A stretch of 64,000 nucleotides of DNA from a virus. Every line of letters begins with the position of its first letter. Within the stretch, counting starts at the first letter, position 1. The position numbers and the translations under genes are program-made. The stretch is taken from IMG/VR virus record IMGVR_UViG_3300040796_000034, positions 1 through 64,000 of that record; one strand, 5' to 3'. Shown piece after piece: positions 49,078-59,700 of this stretch. The notes beneath the pieces were generated by a model. The model was not told the origin of the DNA and made no database searches. It was given only the letters and a program-made list of their open reading frames with translations.

Positions 49078-49461
49078 ATGACTGACAATATCTTTTTCCT
49101 AGCTTGTTTAAATGAGTTTCGATATAATTGGAATACAGCTTCTTTTGATACAGAAGACTTGTTTAAAATTCCTCTAAAAACCTTAGATGCAGTAGCCGTT
49201 TCTCTGTATGAGGAGCTAAATAAAAGCAATGTATCCTTCATTAAGGACGTAAGCTCTGAGAATGAGTTACTTGCTCTAAAGCTTGACGTCGTGAAACAAG
49301 TAATTAAGTATCGACTTCAGTTAAAGGAAGAGGCTGAAACTGCAAAAGTGAATGCAAACAAACGTCAAGAAATCTTGGCGGTATTACACGATATGCAGAA
49401 AAATAAGCTACATTCTAAAACAGAAGAAGAGTTACTTGAGATGCTTAAGACTCTTGATTAG
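49078..49461 (+). CDS. unknown helical protein (127 aa)
   Basis: 127 residues, mostly helical, ending in a charged coiled coil (AETAKVNANKRQEILAVLHD). It begins 1 base after the 670-residue gene and overlaps the convergent minus-strand gene by 4 bases at the stops. Not recognised. Confidence 0.65.
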   Translation: MTDNIFFLACLNEFRYNWNTASFDTEDLFKIPLKTLDAVAVSLYEELNKSNVSFIKDVSSENELLALKLDVVKQVIKYRLQLKEEAETAKVNANKRQEILAVLHDMQKNKLHSKTEEELLEMLKTLD

Positions 49462-49994
49462 TTAATCCTTCTACCATATTCTATAAACGTTAATGTAAAC
49501 GACATAATGTAGAACGGTATTTCTAAACCAACTTGAGGATTCATTGAACCGGAATACTGAACAGGGAATAAGATAATACCTTCCCTGTTTGTGTACCCGG
49601 TTTGTAAATCCAAAGGTTCTGGTTTTACATAATCCTTAATTAATATAGTTTCACGATTTTTAATACAGTCTTGACCAATAAGTGATACAATCTCTGCTAA
49701 TTCAAAATAAGGGTATTCTAGTAAAACATTAAAACCTCGTCTAACTGTACTGTATGTAAGATATGAACCATTACCCGTACTGTTTAACGTAGAAGCTGAC
49801 CCTTGGTTCGCATCATTATATTTTTCAGGGTCAACGTAAAAACAAATATAGTCTTCACCTTCTATTGTTTCAAGTAATTCATCTTTAAAACCTTCAGGGT
49901 CTTGTACCACAGCTTCATTAAATACACTATTTCTTAAGTATTGAGCTTTATCTTGTATTTTAATTTTACGATAGGGTGAACAATTAGTTGGCAT
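49458..49994 (-). CDS. tail-operon protein (178 aa)
   Basis: 178 residues, beta-rich with an aromatic C-terminus (PFYIMSFTLTFIEYGRRIN). It overlaps the PAPS-reductase-like gene by 11 bases and is the last gene of the tape-measure operon. A distal tail or baseplate component is likely from position. No family recognised. Confidence 0.6.
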   Translation of the reverse strand: MPTNCSPYRKIKIQDKAQYLRNSVFNEAVVQDPEGFKDELLETIEGEDYICFYVDPEKYNDANQGSASTLNSTGNGSYLTYSTVRRGFNVLLEYPYFELAEIVSLIGQDCIKNRETILIKDYVKPEPLDLQTGYTNREGIILFPVQYSGSMNPQVGLEIPFYIMSFTLTFIEYGRRIN

Positions 49995-50787
49995 CTGTTA
50001 TCTCACTAATTTTTAATTTATTATTTAATATTTGTTCAGTCTTTTCATCTAAAACATCTGTAAATTCTAGGTCACAAAATAGACTACAATCAGGTATGTC
50101 AATCTTAGGTAAACGACCTGTACCAGGTTTTAAATCTTTAAGAAACACACCTTTAATACAAGAGTGTCCTTTACTTTTCTCTAATTCAGACATCTTATCA
50201 AAAGTTTCTGGAAACAACTCTCTTATTAAATTCCAGTACCCCATACCACCTTTAACACAACCTACACAGTTATTGTTGTTAAAACCTAGTTGATACATCT
50301 TAGGTATTTCAATACCCTCTTTTAGTAAAATTTTAAGACAACTTTTTTTAGTTAACTTCTCCTCAATTAATGGAAATAAAGGTCTAGTATTAGGGTGCTG
50401 TTCGACAAAACGTATAGCTCTATTTATTTCACTTTTTGAGTATTCAAACCCAAAGACTTGATTAGTGAACTCATTTTCTTTTTCAAAATGTACTCTAACA
50501 TCTTTTTTTAAATAAGTTGTACAAGGCGCACCTCTAGGCCCGTTTACATACGACCTAGTACCTCTTTTGATTGCGTCAAACTGGTCAGTGTATTTTAAAC
50601 TTTTAATCGTTTCAATTTTTTTACCGTACCAGTCTTCACAATCTTTTTTAAACCTTTCATTATCAGGATGTGCAGTGTCAATATGAATATATACTGCGCG
50701 AACGTTATCTATGGAATATTTATCAAAAGCAAGTTTACAAGCAACAGCACTTGTAACACCTGCTGACCACCAAGCTATTATTTTCAT
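49984..50787 (-). CDS. PAPS reductase/adenine-nucleotide alpha-hydrolase family protein
   Basis: 267 residues. The N-terminal IIAWWSAGVTSAVACKLAFD near residue 3 is the PP-loop-like nucleotide motif (SxGxTS), and YIHIDTAHPDNERF near residue 33 is the family's second strand, as in PAPS reductase and DndC. Cysteines follow in GAPCTTYLKK (about residue 87) and NNNCVGCVKGGMGYW (about residue 171), with later SLFC, able to hold an iron-sulphur cluster. The family includes sulphur-transfer enzymes of phosphorothioation and tRNA thiolation. No Dnd partner is present. It sits between the tape measure and a tail gene, immediately after the tape-measure stop, so expression is late. Confidence 0.75.
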   Translation of the reverse strand: MKIIAWWSAGVTSAVACKLAFDKYSIDNVRAVYIHIDTAHPDNERFKKDCEDWYGKKIETIKSLKYTDQFDAIKRGTRSYVNGPRGAPCTTYLKKDVRVHFEKENEFTNQVFGFEYSKSEINRAIRFVEQHPNTRPLFPLIEEKLTKKSCLKILLKEGIEIPKMYQLGFNNNNCVGCVKGGMGYWNLIRELFPETFDKMSELEKSKGHSCIKGVFLKDLKPGTGRLPKIDIPDCSLFCDLEFTDVLDEKTEQILNNKLKISEITDAN

Positions 50788-53700
50788 TTACAATCTTTTT
50801 TGAACTTCCTCAATTACATTATAGAACTGATTGTTAAAGTTAGGTATATTCTTAGCTTCTTCAGTCATTGTAATTGGTGAGTTAATCGTAATGTTATTTT
50901 CTTTCTTGTCTTTAAGTAAGTCTCGAATCTCCTCTAATGTATGTGTCTGTCTAGCTATTACCTTTTCACTGTCTTTTCTAGTTTCATTAGACATCGTAGA
51001 TTTAGATTCTTTATTAATTAAAGAACGCATTTCATCAATATCTGGGATATTTGTTTTTAAAAGATTATAAGAACGGTTGTCATATTTTTTTTGGTCTTCT
51101 GCATAAGAAGAAGGCATATCATCTAAAAGACCTCGCTCCTTAGCTAATTTAGCATCGTCTTGTACTTTTTTTGCTATTTCATCTTTAGTCCAAACTTTTT
51201 TGATTTGGTCTTTTCTATTAAAACCACCGAGACGATGCCAAACATCTAAAGACTCTAACTCTAGTTTAGTCTGCCTCATATCATAAAAAGACCTCTCTAC
51301 CTCAGATAATTGGTCTGGGTTAAAATTAAGACTAGCCATAGCCTTATCAATTTTTTCATATATCTGCTTAGTAATATTATCAACAAATTGTGAATTATTC
51401 TCTTTAACTACAGTAGCCTGTCTTTCAATTATTGCGGTTTGATTTTCAATATTTTTAACTAACTTTCGTTCACCCTCTGTCATGTTTTCGGGAGAGAACC
51501 GATTTATGGCAGATGTCTGATTTTCAATATTTTCAGTAACCTTCTCTGGTATTAATTTACTTAGAATCTCTGTCTGATTTTTAAGTATTGGTGTCTGGCT
51601 CTGAATAGCTGTTACGATTTCTTTAGTAACTATCTCAGCATTTGATTCAGATAAACTCTTAGAGTAAACTTCTAAATCTTTTTTAAGACTTTCTGTTATG
51701 TCTTTTCTTTCTGGTAGTTTTAAACTAAAATCTGATAACTCTCTAAGCTGTTTAAGAAGTCTGTCTTCGGATTTATCTCTAAGTTTATTAGCCTCTCTAC
51801 GAACTCTTGCATCATCTTTACTTGACTTAGTAAATTTAGCTTTCTCACCTTCAAGCTGTAACCTCTCTTGGTCTTGCTGAAAATCTAACTGACCTACTCT
51901 TTGTCGGTCTAAATTAGCTTCTAATGCCTGTTGTTTTTGGATAACGTCATAGAGTTCCTTTTGACTATTTAAAGTCTGTACAGCAGCTTCTACAGTGAGT
52001 CTAGCAGCTTCCTTATCCTCTTCAGAAGAGTTTCTGTTTGCTTGAATCTTTTTCTCTTCAATAATTGCTAATCTTACAGCGGCTTCAGACCGTATTAACT
52101 CTGTCTCTTTTTCAATAAGCTGTCTTTGTCTAGCAAGCTCGTTTCTCTTTAACTCAAACTTAAGTTGTTTATCTTGAATTTCTTGAACTATATCTAGTCG
52201 TTTAAGCTCACCATCAAGTCTTTGCCTTTCAAGAGTACGACTACGCACTTCTGTTTTTACTAAAGACTTTTCTAAATTAAATAGGTTAGCAATACCTGAA
52301 GTAAGAATATCAATACTATTTTGTTGAGACGCAATTAGCTTATCTTGTAAACCTAAAGTAGCATCTAATACCTGATTCATGTCAGTGTATTTTTGAAGTG
52401 AAATAGAAATACTTTGTTGTCTAAGTTTTTCTAAAGATATCTGCTTATCTAACCTAGCAATAACCTCCCGGTTTTTAGCAATCTCAAGGTCTAGTAAACC
52501 ACGTTCACCTACAAGTTCCCTTCTCTGTTGGATAATTAATTGTTCATTTTTAATCTGCCTTTCTTGTAAGATTAGTTGCTCATTCTTTATTTCACTTTCT
52601 TTATCTAATAGAGATAAGTTTTGCTCAATTTGTTTTAATTGAACTTCTAATAATTCAATATCTTCTTTAGATTTATTAAATATTTCAGCTTTTTTAATCT
52701 CAAGCTCTATACTAATTTTTTGAGAATTAAGCTGTAACTCTTGTAACTGCTGTTCAGCTATAATAGATTTTTTCTGTAACTCAAGACTTTGTTTTTGATT
52801 TTCTAATTTACGGTCTTCTATATCTAAAGACTTAAGTTGTATCTCATTTTGTCTTTGTACAAGCTGTGTATTTATTTCAGCTTTCTTAACCCGGTCAGTT
52901 TCTCTATCTATGACAAGTTGAAGTCTTTCTCGCTCTAGTGAAAGTAAACTTTGTTCATACTCAAAACCAATTTCTTTCTCTTGTTGTAATAATCTAATTT
53001 GTTTAATTTCTAATTTAAGTAGTTGAATCTTATACTCTTGGGTAACTTTAAACTTTTCAAAAGCAAGCTGCTCTTGTTTAATTTGTTTCTCAAGTGCCTG
53101 GATTTTAACATCTTGAACTATCTTTGCAAATTCAGTTTCTAATCTTTCTTTTTCTTGTAAAAGTTTGGTATGTTCTACATTACCTTTTTTAAATGTCTTT
53201 GAAAGTTTTTCATTAGCCGCTAATTCTTCTTTAATCTTTGACTGCTTTAGTGCTGAAATTTTATTCAAATAGTTCTCATAAGAGATAGTGTCTTGAATAT
53301 AAGCTTTCTCCACTTCTGCTATTTCTAAATTGATTAACTGAACTCGTTCATCTTTAGCAGCTTCAAGTGTTTGCCTTTTTTGCTCTAAATGATTTTTTAA
53401 TAATTCCGTTTCTAAAATATTAATTTCTTTCTGTGTCTTAAGATACTCTTCACTACCTTTAATAGTTAGCTTAAGTTTAGCTTTTAGATACTGTATCTGT
53501 ATTTTAATCTTCTCATTGGCTAAGTTTTGCTCCTCTGCTAAGAGTTCTAAATTACTTCCTTTAGTTCTTTTTAAGGATAATGCAGCTTCTTCAATCTCTA
53601 CCTTATAAATTTTTTTACGATACTCTCTATCAAGTGTCTGGATTTTAACATCTTGAATTGTTTTTGCGGACTTAGTTTCTAATTCCTCTCTTTCTTGTAA

Positions 53701-56700
53701 AAGTTTAATATGTTCTACACTATTCTTTTTAAATGTCTCTGAAAGTTCTTTATTAGCCGCTAATTCTTCTTTAATTTTTGACCGTCTTAATGCTGAGATT
53801 TTGTTTAGATAGTTTTCATAAGAAATAATGCCTTTAACATAAGCTTTCTCCACTTCTGCTATTTCAAGATTAATTAGTTGAACTCGTTCATTTTTAGCGG
53901 CTTCAGTCATTCGTCTTTTTTGTTCTAAATGACCTTTTAATAACTTTGTCTCTAAAAAATTAATCTCTTTCTGTGTATTAAAATACTCTTCACTATCTTT
54001 TACCGCTAAGTTAAGTTTGGCTTTTAGATACTGTATCTGTATTTTAATTTTTTCATTAGCTAAGTTTTGTTCTTCTGCTAAAAGTTTTAGATTATTTCCT
54101 TTAGCTCTCTCTAAGGCTAGTTCAGCTTCTTTAATCTCTATCTTATTAGTTTTTTGACGATACTCTCTATCAAGTTTTTCCTGTTCAAACCGTTTATCAC
54201 TATTTAGTAACTGAGATTCTTTTTCTGCAATCTCTTTTAGTAAATTAAGACGTTCTATACTACCTTTTTTAAGAGTCTTTAGTCTAATCTTTTGATACTC
54301 AATATCGTTTTCTAAAATAGTATTTTGTAATTCTTTACTTTTTTGTAAATAAATATTTTCAGAAAGATTTTCTTTTAAGTATTTTTTTTCTAACTCAGCT
54401 TGTTCTAAATTAAAGTTTGCAACTCTTTTCTGCATATAAAACTTAGAAAGTTCAAGACTTTCCTTTTCAGCTAATTCAGCTAAATCTAATCTAGTTTTAT
54501 GTAATTGAGCATCTAGTTCAAGATATTCGTCGGAACCCTCTTGTAGCGCAACAAGTCTCTTTTCTAACGTATCTTTATCAATCTCTAAAGACCTTCTGTT
54601 TTGTTCAAATCTTTGTTTAAAAAGTTCCTCAGTAGTACCATTGTTTATTTCAATTTCTAATTCAGACTGCTCTTTTCGTAGTTCAATAATACGTTTAGTT
54701 TTATCCCGTTCAATATTTTGAATCTGTTTATCTCTATACAGCTTTTGTTTCTCAAAAGTATTCTCAAGTAACTCTAGTTGAATCTCTTTTCGTTTATCTG
54801 CATTATTTCTATATAAACCAAGTTCTTTAAGTAAACCTTGACGAGCTATCTCCAGTTTCTTTTCTTGCAATTTAAACTCTTTATCTAATTCACTACTGTC
54901 AGAGCCGTCTAACATAGCTTGCTGACTTTGAATAAGCTGTTTTTGAAGTGCTGAATTTTTTAACCGTACTTGTTCTTCAATTCTCTTTTTATTTAGTTCC
55001 AATATAGTACGATTTTTCTCAATTTCTAAATCTTTTATTGCTTGAACAATTGCAGCATACTTTTCTTTATATAACTCATCTTCTTTATCTAAAGATGCAA
55101 GAGTTTCTTTTTTCTCTCTAATTAAGTTGACATAGTATTTAGTCTCTAATCGTGAAATATTATCTAAGTAAGTCTGTCTAGTTACTATACCTGACTCAAG
55201 ATTGTCTTGTAAATCTTTCTTCTCTCGGTCTATTAAAATTTGTCGAAGTTTAGTTACTCTATCTTGTTCCTGTATCTGTAGTTTAAGTCTGAGATTGATA
55301 AGTTCTTGTTCAGCTTTTTGTACATAAACACTCTCTTCTGAATAAGATTTTTTAAGAGTTTCTATTTCAGCTTCTTTTACTTCAATAAATTTTTTAGTAA
55401 CTAACTCTTGTAAATCAAATGTTTGTTTTGCATAGGTCTGTTCTAGTAAAAGTTTCTGATTAAATAAGCTTTCATACTTCTCAATACGCAACTTGTTTAA
55501 CAGGGTTTCCTCTTGACCAATATTTTTCTGAATATTTAATACCTGTTCTTGTAAAGCTTTATAGACTTCAGGTTCAATATACTGTTTAATTTCTTCAGTG
55601 AAAATAGATAGTCTTTGTACAGCTTCTTTAGATGTAATTTCCCCGGCAGCGTTAAGTTCTCTGATGTTATTTAAGTAACTATTAATCTGAGAGTTAAACT
55701 TTTGAGGGTCAATCTCTTCAAAAGAAAATGTTTTAACTAATTCAACTCCAATATCCTTAAGATTACTAATTAGCTCTTCTTTATTTTCACCGTTAATACT
55801 TTCATAGATTTTGTCAAGTTTTTCTGTAGGAATATCTGAAATAGCTATACCTAACTGTTTAAACTCTTGAGCTAATGATTCTCTAGTGACCTTTATTCGC
55901 CCGTTTAATAAGCCGTCAACTAAGTTTTTAACTTCTGTATCAACGTAAGATGTTTGACCCTCTATAACAGCACTAATCTTTGACAAGGTATTATCTAATT
56001 GAGCTTCCAACTTATCACTTTCAGTATTTAGTGAAGTAATAAAAGAAGTTACGCCTAAGTTATCTTCATTAGTATTTAAGAATTTTCTACGAGTTTCTTT
56101 ATACCTGTCTTCCATAACCTGTACAGAAGTAATGATTGACTTAAATGTGTCTGTATTAATATTTTTAAGTACATTACTATTTTTTAGATATAGCTCTTCT
56201 AAATTCGCTGCAATCCTCTCAACATCCTCTTGATTCTTAGCTCCTAAACTATTTAATAGAGGTTTGTATTCATCAATAGATGCTAATAATTCAGCTATTT
56301 TAATTTTTTGACCGTCAATCTGTTCGCCCGACAAAGCTTTAGTCAATGTATTAAACGCCTCTTGATTTATTTTAAGAGTTTCTTGACCTTCTTCATTAAC
56401 AGATACAAGGTCTGTTTTTAAATCAGTTAATGTTTGTTTAAGTACAATAGAACCGTCATTAACACTTTTAATAAAATCTGTACTATTATTAACGATTTTA
56501 TTTTGATACAAGCTAAAACTAGACTGTATTTCGTTATTTAGTTCATAGTTAAGGTTTTGTAAACTATTTTTTGTATTGTCTAATTCATTTACAGAGATAA
56601 CTTCGTTTTGAGTGTCTTTAAGTGTATCTAAATATTGGTTTCTTACTTTTAGGTATTTTTCTTGCTCTTTATATGTTTCAATACTTACTCTTTTCAACTC

Positions 56701-59700
56701 TTCAAGTGTTTGAATTTTTGCACGAGTCATATCTAACTCAGCCTTTTCTAAATCAGTCATTTTCTTACCTTTGTCTTCTAAAATCTGAACTCGTTGCTCT
56801 TGTACAGCTATAGAATTTTCTACAAACTTAATCCTTTGTTTATGTATCTTCTCTTCACGGTTAAAATCCTCAGCAGTTAATAAGATTTTTTCTTTAATTT
56901 TTTCATTAGTTATTTCTGATAAAGGTACACCTTCTCTCATTAACTTATTCTGTTTAATTATTTGAAGATTGCCTCTATGTAAAGAATCTTCTAAATCAGC
57001 AAATACTTCAGCCCTTTTACTATAGCCAGACAACCTAGCTTGCCAGTCTTTAATACCTAACATTTTTGTTAAGCTATTACCGACATCACCGTAAGTTACC
57101 ACCTCTTTATTAAAATTTTTTAACTTCTTATCAGCATCTACTAATCTATCTGAGAGTTTAAGTAAAGTCTTTTCGCTACGATTGTAAGCAAGACCGAGGT
57201 TATCCATATTACTTACATGGTCTTTTACATCTTTACTTAGTTCTTTATAAGTCTCTTTAAGCTCGTTATTCTTACTTATAAGAGAACCTATTTTCATAAT
57301 AAGCCCCATTACGACCGTTAGAACTGCCATAGAAGCAATTGTTGACATAAGACCTGCAACAGCTAATCCAGCACCCTTAATAGCTCCAGAAAGCCCTCCA
57401 AACTTAATCTTTAAAAAATCAACTGCTTTAGCTATAAAAGGAAATTTTGTAAGAATACTTTTAGTGAATAGGCTAATCTTTGTTTGTGCCGTCTGTGCTT
57501 TAGTTGATAGAAATGTAAAACCTTTACCAACTTTAAGTAACCAAGGAAACTTTTTAATCAAAGACGCTGTAGTGGCATCTATTTGATTTTTCACAAAGCC
57601 CATTATTTTAGCATTAGTTTTATGTATGATATTATTTCTTACAATTACTTCATTGCCAAAAACCATGATTTTAGTTAACTTACCTTGAGCTAACCCTTCC
57701 TCCTGTATAGCTATTTTTTTAGCTCGTGAAAGATTAAGAGAAGTTTGTTTAACTACATTTTGTTGAGCTTCAAGTTCCGTGTTTACTTGTGTTAATTGAT
57801 TTGTTAACCTCTGTATATTCCACTCATTTTTATTAACTTCGAGTTTTGCTTTATCAAGTTGTATAGACAAAGCTTTTTGAGTGTTTTGTAAACGAATTAA
57901 TTGAGCTTGTTCAAAATCCTGTTTAATTTGTGCAGCGCTTAAGTTTAAATATACTTGTTTAATATTATTTACTTGCGTATCGACTTTAGCAGACACACCT
58001 TTTTTAATAGCTCCTAGTTCTTTAAGCTGTTTAATTTCTATATCTCTTTGTATTCTCAACATTTCTCGAAGTTTTCTCTCTTTCTCTAATTGAATTTGAG
58101 TAAGATTTTGTTGAGAACGCATCTCTTTTCTTTGAGCGCTAGTTAAATTCGCGTCGTTAGCTAGTTGGTCTTTTGAACGAGCTAATCTTTCATTTAGGTC
58201 AGCACTTCTGTTACTACTAGCCCCTATATCTTTTGCAACTGCTATAACACGACCCTTCTGTTTATTGTATTTCTCCGTAGCTTTTGTCATACCAGTTCTT
58301 TGAAGTATCTGTGTATGAGTAAACGTACCTTTAACAGCGGCATCTAATTCTTTTTGAGCATCTTTAGATAGTTTAGCTGTCTGTACAATGCCTAAGTTAA
58401 TATCAGTGACAATACCTTTTTGCTTTAATAAAGTTTGGTTAACACTTGTTAAAACTCTTCTATGCTCTTGATTAACTCCTACAAGATGTCCTAATACTTT
58501 TAACCAACCATGTTTTTCTTTTATTAAGCTTTTAATTAATTTTGTCTGGTCTAATATACCTGCATTGGTTGTACCGAAAAATTTATTTGAAATACTATTA
58601 AAGACAACTGTGAAAGCTTTAAAAGATAAAATAGTAGTGAAGGTACTAAACAGTGCTTTTCCTATAGCTACAATTGTACCCGTAACTTTACCAATCTTTT
58701 CTACAACTATTGCTAAGTTCTTTGCTAATTCAATTACTAAATCTTTATTCTCTAAGATAATATTTCTAATAGAAAAAGCACTTTCTTCATAACGTTCAAG
58801 ATATTTATTTTGCTGTTCCGAAAAAGCTTTACCAAAAGAAATCAATAGCTCGTTATATGAGTTTTGAATTGCTTGAAATTTTTTCTCTGTTGATTGAGCG
58901 ATATTCTCAAAAGCTTCATCTAACGTACCTGTTGTAGTAGCATTTATCTGTTCAAGGTTATCTACGAAACTGTTTGCTTCATCATTTGTTAAAGCAATAG
59001 CAGCTTTAAAAGCATTCATTTCTGGGAATAACTCTCTTAGCTTTTCAATATTCCCACCAAGAGCTTTACTTAACTGTTGTAGCTTAGGTCCAAAGTTAGA
59101 TAGGTCATCAAAAGTTACTCCAAGCTCTCTTAATATTTTTTTCTGTTCCGGTCCCATAGAGAGGACTGAGTTAATAAAGCTGTTTAAAGCGGTTACAGAG
59201 GGCGCTGTAGGCATACCAGAGGTTGTTAACGTATCAACCGATGCAAGTACGTCCTCAAACTCTAACCCGGCGGCTTTAGCTGAGGTAAATGCCTGGGGTA
59301 AAATATCTTGAGCTTCTTTAACAGAAGTTAAACGCAACTGTTCCATCTTCAGTAATTTAGCTGCGACATCTCCCGCCTCTTCACCACCTTTGTCAAAACT
59401 TCTAAGACTTTTAATAATAAGACCACCTACCCCAAACTTATCCGGGGAGCTTGCACCGACGGATAGTTTCTCAATAGATTCTAAAATGCTTAAGTTTTCC
59501 TTCATATCACTAAATTCACCAGAAGCAACTTGATAAGAGATAGCTAGTGAATCAATAGAGGATGTTAGGTTTTTTAAAGGGCCATCAACAGTTTTTTGTA
59601 ACTCATTACCGTATTCTTTTAAGACTGATTTAGATGCACCAAAGATTGTATTAAATTGATTTAAACTTGCTTCAAATTGGTCAAATGCAACTAAGGATTT

